Shown here: piece by piece, positions 36,577 to 45,989 of the stretch | Layout: every line of letters starts with the position of its first letter | How positions within the stretch are numbered: position 1 is the stretch's first letter | Assembly: GCF_016919005.1 (NCBI RefSeq) | Contig: NZ_JAFFQE010000007.1 | Span: 62,001-126,000 of the forward strand | DNA: 64,000 nt | Direction of reading: 5' to 3' | Source of the DNA: Desulfopila inferna | Lineage (GTDB): Bacteria > Desulfobacterota > Desulfobulbia > Desulfobulbales > Desulfocapsaceae | Translations under genes and position numbers: made by a program | Notes under the pieces: generated by a model | The model's input: the letters and a program-made list of their open reading frames with translations, nothing else | The model's database searches: none | Told to the model about the DNA's origin: nothing

Positions 36577-38078
36577 TGTATGACAAGGCCATAGCAGCTT
36601 CAGGTCATCAACTCGTCAGTGAGGCAGCTGCGGCGATTTTACGGGAAGGCGGCAACGCTTTCGATGCCGTGGCGGCTGCAGGATTTGCCTCGACGGTTGT
36701 CGAGCCCGCCTTGAACAGCCTGGGCGGGGGCGGCTTCCTTCTAGGCCATAGCGTCGGAAAGGGGCAGAACCTTTTCTTTGATTTTTTTGTCGATACTCCC
36801 GGCCTTGGCAGTAGCAGGAACGGCCGTCCGCACTTTTTTCCGGTAACCGTGCAGTTCAGCGGAGCGCCACAACAATTCAACATCGGCCTGGATTCCGTGG
36901 CGGTTCCCGGAATCGTCAAGGGGCTGCTTCACCTGCACAAGCGGCTCGGCCGCATGGATTTAAAGGATGTCATAAGTCCGGCTGTTGAATATGCCCGAGG
37001 ACATACGGTAAACAGTTTTCAAGCCGATTTTTTGCGCCTGCTCAAGCCCATCTGGACGCAAACTCCGACCGGCAGAGCTCTCTGTGGCACGGGAAACTAT
37101 ATCAGGCAGGGAGATCGCCTGGTAAACCATGAACTTGCCGATTTTTTACTGCTTCTTGTTGAAGATGGCGGCGAGAGTTTTTACAGGGGTGATATTGCCT
37201 CCGCTCTGATCGCCGAAATGCAGAAAAAAAACAGCCTGTTGACCAGAGAAGATCTGGCCAATTATGCAGTTGTGGAGCGCAAGCCCATCAATGTCGGCTA
37301 TCGGGATTTTCAACTGTATACAGCTCCTCTACCTTCAATGGGAGGAACGCTGATAGCCCTGTCACTTTCGCTTTACTCCGCCTGTGATAAACCTGATTAT
37401 GAATGGGGTAGCGGTGAGCACCTGCGCCACACATTTTTAATCATGCAGGAGGTCGAGCGACTGCGCAGGGCCGGCATAACCAGTCCTGAAGCTTTACAAT
37501 CGTATGTTGATTCCGGATTTCCGGAAAGTCGGAAGAATCTGCGGCTGTTTTCCGGAGGGACAACACATATCAGCATATCCGACAGAAAAGGCAACTGTGC
37601 CGCGATGACTTGTTCCAATGGTGAAGGCTCCGGCTTCTTTGTTCCGGGAACCGGGATTATGCTGAACAATATGATGGGAGAGGACGACCTGCACCCCCAG
37701 GGATTTCATGCTTCACCGCCGGGACAGAGAGTTTGTTCGATGATGTCCCCGTCTTTACTGGTCAGCGGAGATCAGGTCAAACTGGTGATCGGCAGCGGTG
37801 GTTCGAAACGCATACGTACGGCTATCACTCAGGTCCTGGATCAGGTCGTGGACTTTGGCCGGGGACTTGAACAGGCTGTTTCCGCGCCGCGGATGTATCT
37901 CGATGAAGAGTGTCTGCAGATAGAACCCGGGTTTGCCCGGGAGGCTCTGGAATCGCTCGATACCCGGCTGAATATCTGGAATGTTCTCGATGTCTACTTT
38001 GGCGGAGTGCACGCTGTTATTCCAGGATGTGAAGGCGCCGGAGATCCCCGCCGGGGCGGGTATGTCATTGAGGTTTAG
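36573..38078 (+). CDS. ggt: Gamma-glutamyltransferase-family protein
   Basis: The 501-aa protein has the Ntn-hydrolase GGT layout: the N-terminal AIAASGHQLVSEAAAAILREGG, and the processing site GGTTHISISDRKGN, where the Thr becomes the nucleophile of the small subunit (near residue 330). GGSKRIRTAI is close to the family's GSPGG-type oxyanion region. No signal peptide is seen, unlike periplasmic GGT. It cleaves gamma-glutamyl bonds such as in glutathione. It overlaps the M20 enzyme by four bases. Confidence 0.88.
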   Translation: MMYDKAIAASGHQLVSEAAAAILREGGNAFDAVAAAGFASTVVEPALNSLGGGGFLLGHSVGKGQNLFFDFFVDTPGLGSSRNGRPHFFPVTVQFSGAPQQFNIGLDSVAVPGIVKGLLHLHKRLGRMDLKDVISPAVEYARGHTVNSFQADFLRLLKPIWTQTPTGRALCGTGNYIRQGDRLVNHELADFLLLLVEDGGESFYRGDIASALIAEMQKKNSLLTREDLANYAVVERKPINVGYRDFQLYTAPLPSMGGTLIALSLSLYSACDKPDYEWGSGEHLRHTFLIMQEVERLRRAGITSPEALQSYVDSGFPESRKNLRLFSGGTTHISISDRKGNCAAMTCSNGEGSGFFVPGTGIMLNNMMGEDDLHPQGFHASPPGQRVCSMMSPSLLVSGDQVKLVIGSGGSKRIRTAITQVLDQVVDFGRGLEQAVSAPRMYLDEECLQIEPGFAREALESLDTRLNIWNVLDVYFGGVHAVIPGCEGAGDPRRGGYVIEV

Positions 38079-38149
38079 CCCCTGAGGTATCACAGCCTTC
38101 GCTGGTGGCTCGGCCATATGCCTGCCAGACTACTCGTGAAATACCCGGG

Positions 38150-38332
38150 CTGGGAGCCTGTCGGAGAAAGCACTTCTCGGAGTCTTCGCTTACTGGCCCA
38201 TCTTGGCGTTGTTTTCAGAAAATCAATGCTCGCTGGTAAGCGTAGACTCCGATAATAAGTATATGGCTGTGCTTGATTTCCTAAAAACGCCTTAATCTGA
38301 GGAAAAACTGCAATTCTCCGACACACTCCCAG
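38150..38332. repeat. R5 repeat copy, MITE-like
   Basis: A 183-bp element with 19-bp terminal inverted repeats that differ at two bases: CTGGGAGCCTGTCGGAGAA and the complement of TTCTCCGACACACTCCCAG. The core matches the 20056-20204 copy, but an extra inverted pair (GGAGTCTTCGCTTACTGGC / GCTGGTAAGCGTAGACTCC) is present. No target-site duplication is clear. Confidence 0.82.
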
Positions 38333-38514
38333 GTACAACTGTGACCGGGTTGATTCCGTAAAAGTGGAATTTTGAACCGCTCAATCCGGTCCATGAGATA
38401 TACTCACATTTCGAGCGCTGGTAGCTTATTGAAATATTATGTAAATTTTGTGAAACTGGAAGTGGAATAGAATTTGCATCAGGAAAGTGCAGTACCTCTT
38501 CTTTCTCCTCCTCA

Positions 38515-38555
38515 ACGATACGCCCTCTGGATATTCTTTCCAAAGGGCGTATCGT
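38515..38555. terminator. Hairpin after feoB
   Basis: ACGATACGCCCT and AGGGCGTATCGT make a 12-bp perfect stem 28 bp after the feoB stop. T-rich DNA follows on the plus side only, so termination of feoB from the minus strand is likely but not textbook. Confidence 0.55.
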
Positions 38556-38582
38556 TTATTTACCGATCAAATTGCCGCTGGG

Positions 38583-40760
38583 TCAGCTTATCCCTGCCAG
38601 CGTCCCAAGCTGGAAAACAATGACAGCCAAAGTAAAGGCGAATACCGTGTTGAAGGCCATGGAAAAAAACGCCCATTTCCAGGAGGATTCTCTGGCAATA
38701 CAAACTACAGTGACAAAACATGGTGCGTAAAACATGATGAAGAGCAGGGCGGAAATGGCAACCATTTTGTTCCAGCTCTTATCTTCCTTCAATTTTTGGC
38801 CGAGCGGCTCCGCTTCTTCCACATCGATGTCCCCCATGGAGTAGGCGGTGCCCAGGGTGGAGACAATTACCTCTTTTGCCGCAAATCCTCCTACCAGGGC
38901 AATATTGATTTTCCAGTCAAATCCTGCAAAGGATGAAATAGGTTCAAGGGTGCTGCCGAGCTTGCCTGCAAAGGAATGGCGCAGCGTCTCCTCCTTTTCA
39001 AGAACAGCCAGGCCGGCAAGCTTTTCGTGATCATCAACAGTGCTGAGCTGCTGTCGCTGTTGTTCGTAATATGCTTCTCTCTCTTCCGGTATTCCGGGGA
39101 AGGTCATCAGCGCCCAGAGCAGAATAGAAATTCCCAGGATGATTGTTCCCGCTTTTTTGATGTACTGCCATGTTCTCTCCCAGGTATGGATGAGCAGGCC
39201 GCGCACCGTGGGGAATCGATAAGGCGGGAGTTCCATGACGAAAGGTGTTGGGGCGCCTCTGAGCACCGTCGCTCGAAAGAATTTAGCGGCAAGAAGAGCG
39301 ACTACCCAGGCTATCAAGGTGAAGATAAACATATATCTGGCCTTGTTTTCGCTGAAAAATGCGCCAATCAGAAGGGCTAGTACCGGAAGTTTTGCTCCGC
39401 AGTTCATGAAGGGGACGGTGAGCAGTGTGGCCATCCTCTCCTTTGGTGAGCGCAGCGTCCTGGTGGCCATTACCCCGGGAACGGCACAGCCCCCGGCGAT
39501 TCCCCCGGAGACGATAAACGGCATTACCGATGAACCGTGCAGCCCGAATGTCCTGAAAACCCTATCCATCATGTAGGCTACCCGGGCGAGGTAGCCGGTG
39601 TCTTCCAGAATAGCGATACTAAAAAACATGAACATGATCAGCGGCACGAACCCGAGCACTCCGCCGACCCCGTCAATTACCCCCGAGACAATCATGGATT
39701 TCAACAGACCATCGGGCATAGTGGAGTTTATCAGGCTGCCCAGCCAGCCGAAGAGGTTCTCCAGCCAGGTCACGGGCAGTTCGCTCCAGGCAAAGGTAAA
39801 CTGATATACTCCGAAAAGAACACCGAGCATAATCAGGGGGCCCAGAAGTCTGTTGGTCAACACCTTGTCTATCTTGTCCGAGGTATAGAGCCTGTCTTCA
39901 TCGAACGTGTGGGTAATGACGCCCTGGCGCAGCACCGATTTAATGAATCCGAACCGGTGGTCGGCGATAATCGCTTCAGGATAAACGTCCAGGGTCTTGC
40001 GGGTATGTTTGCTTACCTCTTCAACGATATTTTCCAGTTCTCCGGCAACGTCAGAGTCTGCTTCTCTGCCTTTCCCGGTTATCTGTTCATCGTTTTCAAG
40101 ATATTTGATGGCGGTAAAAAGCGGAGGGTAAGTCGAAGTTAAAAAATTATTTCTCTCTATAATATCGGTGAGCTGCAATATTTTCTCATCGAGATCCTCG
40201 CCGTATGATATCGAGGCGTGGTTTTCACGATCATGAGTTCTGGCGACCTCTACCGCAGCGTCGAGAAGTTGATCGACGCCCTGTCCCGTTCGGGCGACAA
40301 TCCCCACCACGGGTATGCCGAGAAGTTCTTCCAGTTTCTCAGGCTGGATCATCATGCCTCGATCTTTGGCGACATCCATCATATTCAGGGCGATCACCAT
40401 GGGAATGCCGAGTTCGATGAATTGACAGGTCAGGTACAGGTTGCGGTTGAGGTTTGAAGCGTCGACAATGTTGATGACGACATCGGGACTTTTCTGAGTA
40501 AGATGATCTCGGGCAACGATCTCCTCCATTGAATAGGCGGTCAGTGAATAGGTGCCGGGCAGATCGGTAATGCCCAACTCTTTGTCTTTGTAATTCCTAT
40601 AGCCTTCTTTAAGATCCACTGTAATCCCGGGATAGTTGCCGACATGCTGCCGTGCACCGGTAAGATAGTTGAAAAGGGTTGTTTTGCCGGCGTTAGGATT
40701 GCCCGCCAGGGCCATGGCCAGTTTGTTTTTCATGTCAGGGATATCTAAGGGTGATGGCAT
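38583..40760 (-). CDS. feoB: Ferrous iron transport protein B
   Basis: The 725-aa protein has an N-terminal GTPase (G1 GNPNAGKTT near residue 20, G3 DLPGTYS, G4 NMMD), a NFeoB helical domain, and a membrane part with two Gate-type repeats and a FeoB C-terminal region. It imports Fe(II) across the inner membrane under anoxic conditions. It is the last gene of a minus-strand feo group: FeoA-like, FeoB-associated, feoA, feoB. ATG at 40760 follows AAGGAT. Confidence 0.97.
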   Translation of the reverse strand: MPSPLDIPDMKNKLAMALAGNPNAGKTTLFNYLTGARQHVGNYPGITVDLKEGYRNYKDKELGITDLPGTYSLTAYSMEEIVARDHLTQKSPDVVINIVDASNLNRNLYLTCQFIELGIPMVIALNMMDVAKDRGMMIQPEKLEELLGIPVVGIVARTGQGVDQLLDAAVEVARTHDRENHASISYGEDLDEKILQLTDIIERNNFLTSTYPPLFTAIKYLENDEQITGKGREADSDVAGELENIVEEVSKHTRKTLDVYPEAIIADHRFGFIKSVLRQGVITHTFDEDRLYTSDKIDKVLTNRLLGPLIMLGVLFGVYQFTFAWSELPVTWLENLFGWLGSLINSTMPDGLLKSMIVSGVIDGVGGVLGFVPLIMFMFFSIAILEDTGYLARVAYMMDRVFRTFGLHGSSVMPFIVSGGIAGGCAVPGVMATRTLRSPKERMATLLTVPFMNCGAKLPVLALLIGAFFSENKARYMFIFTLIAWVVALLAAKFFRATVLRGAPTPFVMELPPYRFPTVRGLLIHTWERTWQYIKKAGTIILGISILLWALMTFPGIPEEREAYYEQQRQQLSTVDDHEKLAGLAVLEKEETLRHSFAGKLGSTLEPISSFAGFDWKINIALVGGFAAKEVIVSTLGTAYSMGDIDVEEAEPLGQKLKEDKSWNKMVAISALLFIMFYAPCFVTVVCIARESSWKWAFFSMAFNTVFAFTLAVIVFQLGTLAGIS

Positions 40761-40865
40761 GAATAAATCCTTTATCTGAATGTCTTGAGTGTCTCGCAGG
40801 GCGATGGGCGCACCTGTAGCCTTTTAAATTTACGGTATATTATAGATGATACACTATTGTGCAAT

Positions 40866-41102
40866 TCAAGTGAGGGGGGTGATCAAGATAAGGTCGGCCT
40901 CATTATTTCTCAGGGTAAGCGTGGAATTCATGACTTGAATGGCAACCGGATCCTTCAGCGGTGCTCTTCCTTGTATCTTAATTTTCGTTCCGGGAACCAG
41001 GCCCATCTCCATTAGTCTTCGGCCCAGCTCACCGTTGGCTTTGATTGAAGCGATAATACCGGACTGCCCTTTTTTCATGTGGCGTAATGCTATTTTCTCC
41101 AT
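40866..41102 (-). CDS. feoA: Ferrous iron transport protein A
   Basis: The 78-aa protein is an SH3-like FeoA domain (GELGRRLMEMGLVPGTKIKI, VAIQVMNSTLTLRNNEA). It binds the cytoplasmic part of FeoB. ATG at 41102 gives the usual length; a longer frame to 41171 would overlap the preceding small gene. AGGAA lies upstream. It is 105 bp before feoB. Confidence 0.93.
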   Translation of the reverse strand: MEKIALRHMKKGQSGIIASIKANGELGRRLMEMGLVPGTKIKIQGRAPLKDPVAIQVMNSTLTLRNNEADLILITPLT

Positions 41103-41119
41103 CGTACATTTCCTTTTTC

Positions 41120-41281
41120 TTATTTTTTTAATCCCTTTCGAGAGGAGCAGCCCGAGCAATCCCCCCCGCAAGTGGATGAACCGTCCTTGTTTACGCTGTT
41201 TTTAAATTGTCTGAGAAACCGTCTGCCAACGGCGACTGCGCAGATAATGATTACTGCTGCAACAACTGCATTTTCCCACAT
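41120..41281 (-). CDS. FeoB-associated Cys-rich membrane protein
   Basis: A 53-codon gene that is easy to miss. The product starts with one membrane helix (MWENAVVAAVIIICAVAVG), continues with a short basic cytoplasmic stretch, and ends in a cysteine cluster TCGGDCSGCSS. This is the layout of the FeoB_associated family (also called FeoC-like or FeoD), always near feoB. It may stabilise FeoB or sense iron. The stop lies 17 bp before the feoA start, and the start codon is 80 bp after the second FeoA gene. Confidence 0.85.
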   Translation of the reverse strand: MWENAVVAAVIIICAVAVGRRFLRQFKNSVNKDGSSTCGGDCSGCSSRKGLKK

Positions 41282-41360
41282 AATTTGGCACCTGTTAATA
41301 AGTTAGTCTTGTCTAATATGTAAGGCAAAAAAAAAGCCAACCCATAATTTAGCTTTGCTC

Positions 41361-41672
41361 TTAGACCGCTTCAACAAGAATGTTTTCACTGGTTAAGGGA
41401 TCAAGGCTTATCGTTCCCCCCGCTGTGCGTAAAATACATCGAGAGCCTTTTGTGGCGCAGATCACATTAATTTCCTCTCCCGGATACATTCCCAGAGAGG
41501 CCATTCTTGCGCACATTTTCCTGTCACCGGTGATTTTGCATATTTTTTTTCTTCCGCACCTGGAGTTTTCTGAAAGTGGAGAGATCTTACCGTCTACTTT
41601 CTCTCTGCAGAAAAAATTTTTCAGAACGGAACTATTGTTCCAACCTTTTCCAGCACAATTTTTCCTTTTCAT
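41361..41672 (-). CDS. Second FeoA-domain protein
   Basis: The 103-aa protein has a FeoA domain in its C-terminal two thirds (KICKITGDRKMCARMASLGMYPGEEINVI). The N-terminal 25 residues are extra and contain two Cys. ATG at 41672 has a GGAGAAGGA site; an extension to 41717 is less likely. Many anaerobes carry two feoA genes per feoB, and the second may regulate the first. It is the first gene of the feo group. Confidence 0.88.
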   Translation of the reverse strand: MKRKNCAGKGWNNSSVLKNFFCREKVDGKISPLSENSRCGRKKICKITGDRKMCARMASLGMYPGEEINVICATKGSRCILRTAGGTISLDPLTSENILVEAV

Positions 41673-41700
41673 GTCCTTCTCCGTAGTACTGTTTAAGCAA

Positions 41701-41714
41701 TTAGGTACACCAAA
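41701..41714 (-). promoter_or_regulatory. Possible DtxR/IdeR-type operator of the feo group
   Basis: TTAGGTACACCAAA is a near-palindrome (one mismatch per arm at most) 28 bp before the first feo gene. A -35-like TTGACT lies upstream at 41730-41725. It resembles the TTAGG-type sites of DtxR-family metal regulators; no Fur box was seen. Assignment is tentative. Confidence 0.4.
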
Positions 41715-41848
41715 CAATACTGCAAGTCAATCCAAAAATAAAGGAGATGAAAAATAATTAGGTATGTTTAATTTAAATTTTTCCAGAGGTTTCTTTATGC
41801 GATAGCAATTGGACAGTGAAACGAAATAAATACAGGTTTTAGTAAAGA

Positions 41849-41905
41849 GATTGCCCCTAATTCCCAGCTCAAGGCTGGAGATGCAAAATTTTCAGGGGGT
41901 ATCAG
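41849..41905 (-). repeat. R2 repeat, degenerate short copy D
   Basis: On the minus strand it has the order of the R2 short form: CTGATACCC..., TTTGCATC, CTTGAG, AATTAGGGGCAAT. It is diverged. Confidence 0.45.
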
Positions 41906-42035
41906 AAAAAAATAGAGGGGAGGGAGGCTTTGGCACTTCCGGCAAGAGTTTCAGAGGCCTGACTCTTGCCGGAAATGCCTGAGCGTTCGAAAAGAAAGCT
42001 TTTCCGGATTCAGCGTACTTTTCCTCTACCCTGTG

Positions 42036-42193
42036 AAAAGAACGCCCTAAAAAAAAGCAATTATCTTTTGATATTGCAAAGAAGCTTTAGATTGTTGGGG
42101 TTCGCTGCGCTCACCGCCAACCTAACCCTTTCAAAATTCGATCGGGGCAAGCCGGCAGGTTGGTGCTGATGCAAGGAAGCCCACGCTTTTGCA
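42036..42193 (-). repeat. R3 repeat copy (reverse)
   Basis: The reverse complement of 25990-26155, with the hairpin GTTGGGGTTCGCTGCGCTC...GCCAAC. Together with R2 copy D it occupies most of the 585-bp gap between the feo and gltX-glnS groups. Confidence 0.75.
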
Positions 42194-42257
42194 GTAGTTT
42201 TCCTGGCTGCTCGGGATCTGCGCTTACCTGCGCACATCTGGAGCGGAATTGTTGCTG

Positions 42258-43943
42258 CTATTGCTTTTTCGTCCAGGAGTCGCGTAAGGTAACAATGCGG
42301 TTGAAGACAGGTTTTCCAGGGCGTGAATCCTTATGGTCCAGACAGAAATATCCCTGTCGCTCGAATTGGAAACGCATGCCGGATTCCTGTTGGTTAAGGC
42401 CCGGCTCCACTTTACAGTTTTCAAGTTCGACAACCGAATCGGGGTTAAGGTGGTCGAGAAAGGTGGTTTCCTTATCCGCATCCGGATTTTCCACGGAAAA
42501 CAGCCTGTCGTATAGTCTAACCCTGCAGTCAATACAATGGTGTGCCGATACCCAGTGGATAGTGCCTTTCACCTTGCGGCCGTCGGGTGAGGACCCTCCT
42601 TTGGTCAGCGGATCGTAGGTGCAGTGTATTGCCGTAATTTCTCCTGTCTCTTCATCTTTTTCTATGGAAGCGAATTTGATGTAGTAGCCATAGCGAAGAC
42701 GGACTTCGCGATCAGGGCCGAGACGGAAATATTTCCGCGGAGGATCCTCCAGAAAATCGGAACGTTCAATAAATAGTTCCCGACTGAACGGCAGTGTTCT
42801 TCCTCCCATCTCCGGTTTTTGCGGATGATTTTTGGCCTCCACCTCTTCTTCCTGTCCCTCTGGATAATTGTCGATAATCACTTTAAGAGGATCGAGCACA
42901 CCCATAACGCGCGGTGCCGTATCGTTGAGATCCTCCCGGATAGCATTTTCCAGCACGCCCATATCTATCCAGCTTTCCTTTTTACCGACCCCGATGGTAT
43001 GGCAGAAACTGCGGATGGAGGCAGGCGTATATCCTCTTCTGCGTAATCCGGTGATGGTCAACATTCGCGGATCATCCCAGCCGTCCACGAATTTTTCCTC
43101 GACCAGTTTCAGCAGCTTGCGCTTACTCATCACCGTGTAGCTCAAATTGAGTCTGGCGAACTCGATCTGGCGGGGGTGGCATTGGGTCTGCAAGGTGTTG
43201 AGTACCCAGTCATAAAGAGGCCTGTGGTCTTCAAATTCCAAAGTGCATAAGGAGTGGGTAATCTTTTCGATGGAATCGGAGATACTGTGGGTGTAGTCAT
43301 ACATGGGATATATACACCAGGTATCTCCGGTCCTGTGGTGGGAAACCTTCATGATCCTGTAGATGACCGGATCACGCAGGTTGAGGTTAGGCGAGGCCAT
43401 ATCGATCTTGGCTCTGAGCACATGGCTGCCTTCGGCAAAATCGCCGTTTTTCATTTTTTCAAATAGTTCGAGGTTTTCATCGATGCCGCGATTGCGATAG
43501 GGGCTGTTGCGCCCCGGCTCTTTGAGGGTGCCGCGATATAGGCGGATCTGCTCAGCCGAAAGCTCGCATACATATGCCTTGCCGGCTCTGATCAACTGCA
43601 GGGCATATTGATAGAGATCATCAAAATAGTCCGAGGCGAAGAAGAGATTGTCCTGCCAGTCGTATCCCAGCCAGGCCACATCTTCCTTGATAGCTTCGAC
43701 ATAGAGATCTTCTTCTTTTGATGGGTTGGTATCATCAAAGCGAAGATGGCAGCGGCTTTTATATTCCTCGGCAATACCGAAATTGAGGCATATGGATTTT
43801 GCATGGCCGATATGCAGAAAACCATTGGGCTCCGGAGGAAAGCGGGTTACCGGTTGTATATGTTTACCACTCTGCAGGTCATCGGCCACAATCTGACGGA
43901 TGAAATCCAGTGGTTTTCCTTTTGTTATATCGTTATGTTCCAT
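42258..43943 (-). CDS. glnS: Glutaminyl-tRNA synthetase
   Basis: The 561-aa protein is a class I enzyme with HIGH motif FLHIGHAKS near residue 45, KMSKR-type motif TVMSKRKL near 275, and the two beta-barrel anticodon domains. It charges tRNA-Gln directly, so the bacterium does not rely only on Glu-tRNA-Gln amidation. It is 58 bp after gltX, probably one transcription unit. A tRNA-Gln gene lies 5 kb away at 49033. Confidence 0.97.
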   Translation of the reverse strand: MEHNDITKGKPLDFIRQIVADDLQSGKHIQPVTRFPPEPNGFLHIGHAKSICLNFGIAEEYKSRCHLRFDDTNPSKEEDLYVEAIKEDVAWLGYDWQDNLFFASDYFDDLYQYALQLIRAGKAYVCELSAEQIRLYRGTLKEPGRNSPYRNRGIDENLELFEKMKNGDFAEGSHVLRAKIDMASPNLNLRDPVIYRIMKVSHHRTGDTWCIYPMYDYTHSISDSIEKITHSLCTLEFEDHRPLYDWVLNTLQTQCHPRQIEFARLNLSYTVMSKRKLLKLVEEKFVDGWDDPRMLTITGLRRRGYTPASIRSFCHTIGVGKKESWIDMGVLENAIREDLNDTAPRVMGVLDPLKVIIDNYPEGQEEEVEAKNHPQKPEMGGRTLPFSRELFIERSDFLEDPPRKYFRLGPDREVRLRYGYYIKFASIEKDEETGEITAIHCTYDPLTKGGSSPDGRKVKGTIHWVSAHHCIDCRVRLYDRLFSVENPDADKETTFLDHLNPDSVVELENCKVEPGLNQQESGMRFQFERQGYFCLDHKDSRPGKPVFNRIVTLRDSWTKKQ

Positions 43944-44001
43944 AATAATTCCGTATTCGATAGGGGATAAATCTGGTTAAAAGTCATCGAAGTCTTCGAG
44001 G

Positions 44002-45480
44002 TTAATCAAATAAGTTTACCGCATTGCGCAGTCTCTGCACTACCCTGTCTCTGCCGATCGCCATGACTATGTCAAACATCGACGGACCGGCAAGCTGACC
44101 GGTAAGGACGGTGCGCATACCGTTTATGATGATGCCTGGCTTTATCTCAAGTTCTGCGGCCATTTCCCGGGCGACCCGCTCGGTTTCCTCGAGAGTGAAG
44201 GGCTCAAGGGCGGCATAACGCTCAGCAAGCTCGGGAAGCCACTGCTGCAGTTCCGGATATTTGGCCAGGTTCTTTTTGCGTGCTTTATCGCAAATGGTGT
44301 AGTCCTCGGCAAAATATGCCCGGCCGGTCTGGGCAAAATCCTTGAGTGTGTGAAACCTGGAACGGATAAGATCAAGCGTACTCAGAAACCACTCTTTTTC
44401 TTCCGCAGCATAGTCCTCTTTCCAGAGACCTTCTTTTTTCAACTCTTCTCTGACATATTCTCCCAGCTCTTCAATGTCCATGGACCGCAGATAATGTTCA
44501 TTTATGGATATTGCCTTGGGATCTGTAAAGAATTTAGGGTCGTTTTTGCGATAGTTGAAAATCGAATGCGATTTATTGATCCTCTCCAGGGAAAATCGTT
44601 CGATCAGTTCTTCCCGTGAGAAGATTTCCTGGTCGTCTCCGGGAGACCAGCCAAGAAGGACAAGGTAATTATTGAAGGCCCAGGGGAGGAAGCCGTGTTC
44701 CTTGTAAAACTGCACGGCAACAATTTCACCATGGCTTCTTTTAGAAATTTTGGCCCTTTTGGTGTCCATAGTCAAGGGTATATGGGCAAAAACCGGCAGT
44801 GGGGCCTCGAGGGCTTCATATAACAGCACCTGCCTGATGGTGTTGGTCATATGATCCTGCCCTCTGATGACATGGGTAATCCTGTCGCGGATATCATCCA
44901 CCACATTGCAGAGAAGATAGAGGGGTTTGCCGTTGGAACGAACAATGACGAAATCATCGATTTCGGTGTAGTTGCAGTCTATTTTCCCGAGAACCTTATC
45001 GTCATAGCTGAGTATGCCTTGCCGCTCGGGTACCTTGAAACGTATGATATAAGGGGTTGAGGCTGCCTCTTTTTCGGCAATTTCGGCCTTGCTCAGGCGA
45101 CGGCAGGTGCCGTCATAGGCCAGGCTTCCCTTGGCGGCAAGGGCAGCTTCTCTTCTGGCCTCGAGGTCCTCTTTGGTGCAGTAGCATTTGTAGGCCCTGT
45201 CTTTGGCGATGAGTTCGGCTGCGGCTCTCTCGTGGTCCTCGCTGAATTCGCTCTGAAAATAGGGCCCTTCATCCCAGTCGATTCCAAGCCAGGTAAGACC
45301 TTCAAGTATACCTTCAATAGAGTCACTGGTGGAGCGTTCCACGTCGGTGTCTTCTATTCTGAGAATCAATTTGCCGCCGGTTTTTTTTGCATACAACCAG
45401 TTGTAAAGTGCTGTCCTTGCACCACCGATATGGAGATACCCGGTTGGGCTTGGTGGAAAACGCAGTCTGGTTTCACTCAT
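44002..45480 (-). CDS. gltX: Glutamyl-tRNA synthetase
   Basis: The 492-aa protein has the HIGH-type motif PTGYLHIGGARTA at the start and the KMSKS-type KRAKISKRSHG near residue 250. A C-terminal helical anticodon domain follows. It is the discriminating bacterial GluRS in the same unit as glnS. ATG at 45480 has GGAGC upstream. It is divergent from serA. Confidence 0.97.
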   Translation of the reverse strand: MSETRLRFPPSPTGYLHIGGARTALYNWLYAKKTGGKLILRIEDTDVERSTSDSIEGILEGLTWLGIDWDEGPYFQSEFSEDHERAAAELIAKDRAYKCYCTKEDLEARREAALAAKGSLAYDGTCRRLSKAEIAEKEAASTPYIIRFKVPERQGILSYDDKVLGKIDCNYTEIDDFVIVRSNGKPLYLLCNVVDDIRDRITHVIRGQDHMTNTIRQVLLYEALEAPLPVFAHIPLTMDTKRAKISKRSHGEIVAVQFYKEHGFLPWAFNNYLVLLGWSPGDDQEIFSREELIERFSLERINKSHSIFNYRKNDPKFFTDPKAISINEHYLRSMDIEELGEYVREELKKEGLWKEDYAAEEKEWFLSTLDLIRSRFHTLKDFAQTGRAYFAEDYTICDKARKKNLAKYPELQQWLPELAERYAALEPFTLEETERVAREMAAELEIKPGIIINGMRTVLTGQLAGPSMFDIVMAIGRDRVVQRLRNAVNLFD

Positions 45481-45823
45481 TGTTGCTCCTTATATGCTGA
45501 ACGAAGTCGTTAATATTGCAGTTGGATCTGCTATTGTAACACTATCATGGAAGATAAAAAGAGATGTTTTCAAATGACGGTGGTGTAATTTGCAGTGCAG
45601 AGTCAGTAATAGATTTTTTTTTTGCTATTTGTAATTAAGGAAGAAAACCTTTTATATATCTTCTTCTTTCGTTAATTTCAACGCTTATCCTTAAAGGCTC
45701 CATCTTCCGCCTTTTCGTTCAAGTATACCTGATTTTGCCTGTCTCTGCGAATCCGCCGATCATTTAGAAATATTACATTTTACGAGGAGAAAGTCCGGTA
45801 TTGCAGGAGATTTGGAATTTTTG
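45481..45823. other. Upstream region of gltX and serA
   Basis: About 340 bp of A/T-rich DNA between divergent genes with no supported gene. A weak 65-codon frame from a TTG at 45812 overlaps serA and was not accepted. Confidence 0.5.
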
Positions 45824-45852
45824 TTGTCCTTGAGGGGCAATGACGTTATATT
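45824..45852 (+). promoter_or_regulatory. Probable sigma-70 promoter of serA
   Basis: TTGTCC, 17 bp, TATATT. It lies 138 bp before the serA start and would give a leader of about 130 nt. Confidence 0.45.
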
Positions 45853-45989
45853 CGGTTTCTTCAATAATATACTCTATCTTATCAACGTTGCTGCCGAAAA
45901 TAATGTGGCTGCCGTGATCCGGAATCTGTCGGTTCACCCGATGTACAACCTGCCGGGGGAATACGATTACGAAATTTTAAGGAGCAGAG

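Larger units (their letters stand above)
38079..38582. other. 504-bp gap between ggt and feoB
   Basis: It holds repeat R5 (38150-38332) and a hairpin at 38515-38555. A motif TAAGCGTAGACTCCG at about 38257 also occurs near 54153 and, reversed, near 32757. No gene is seen. Confidence 0.55.
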
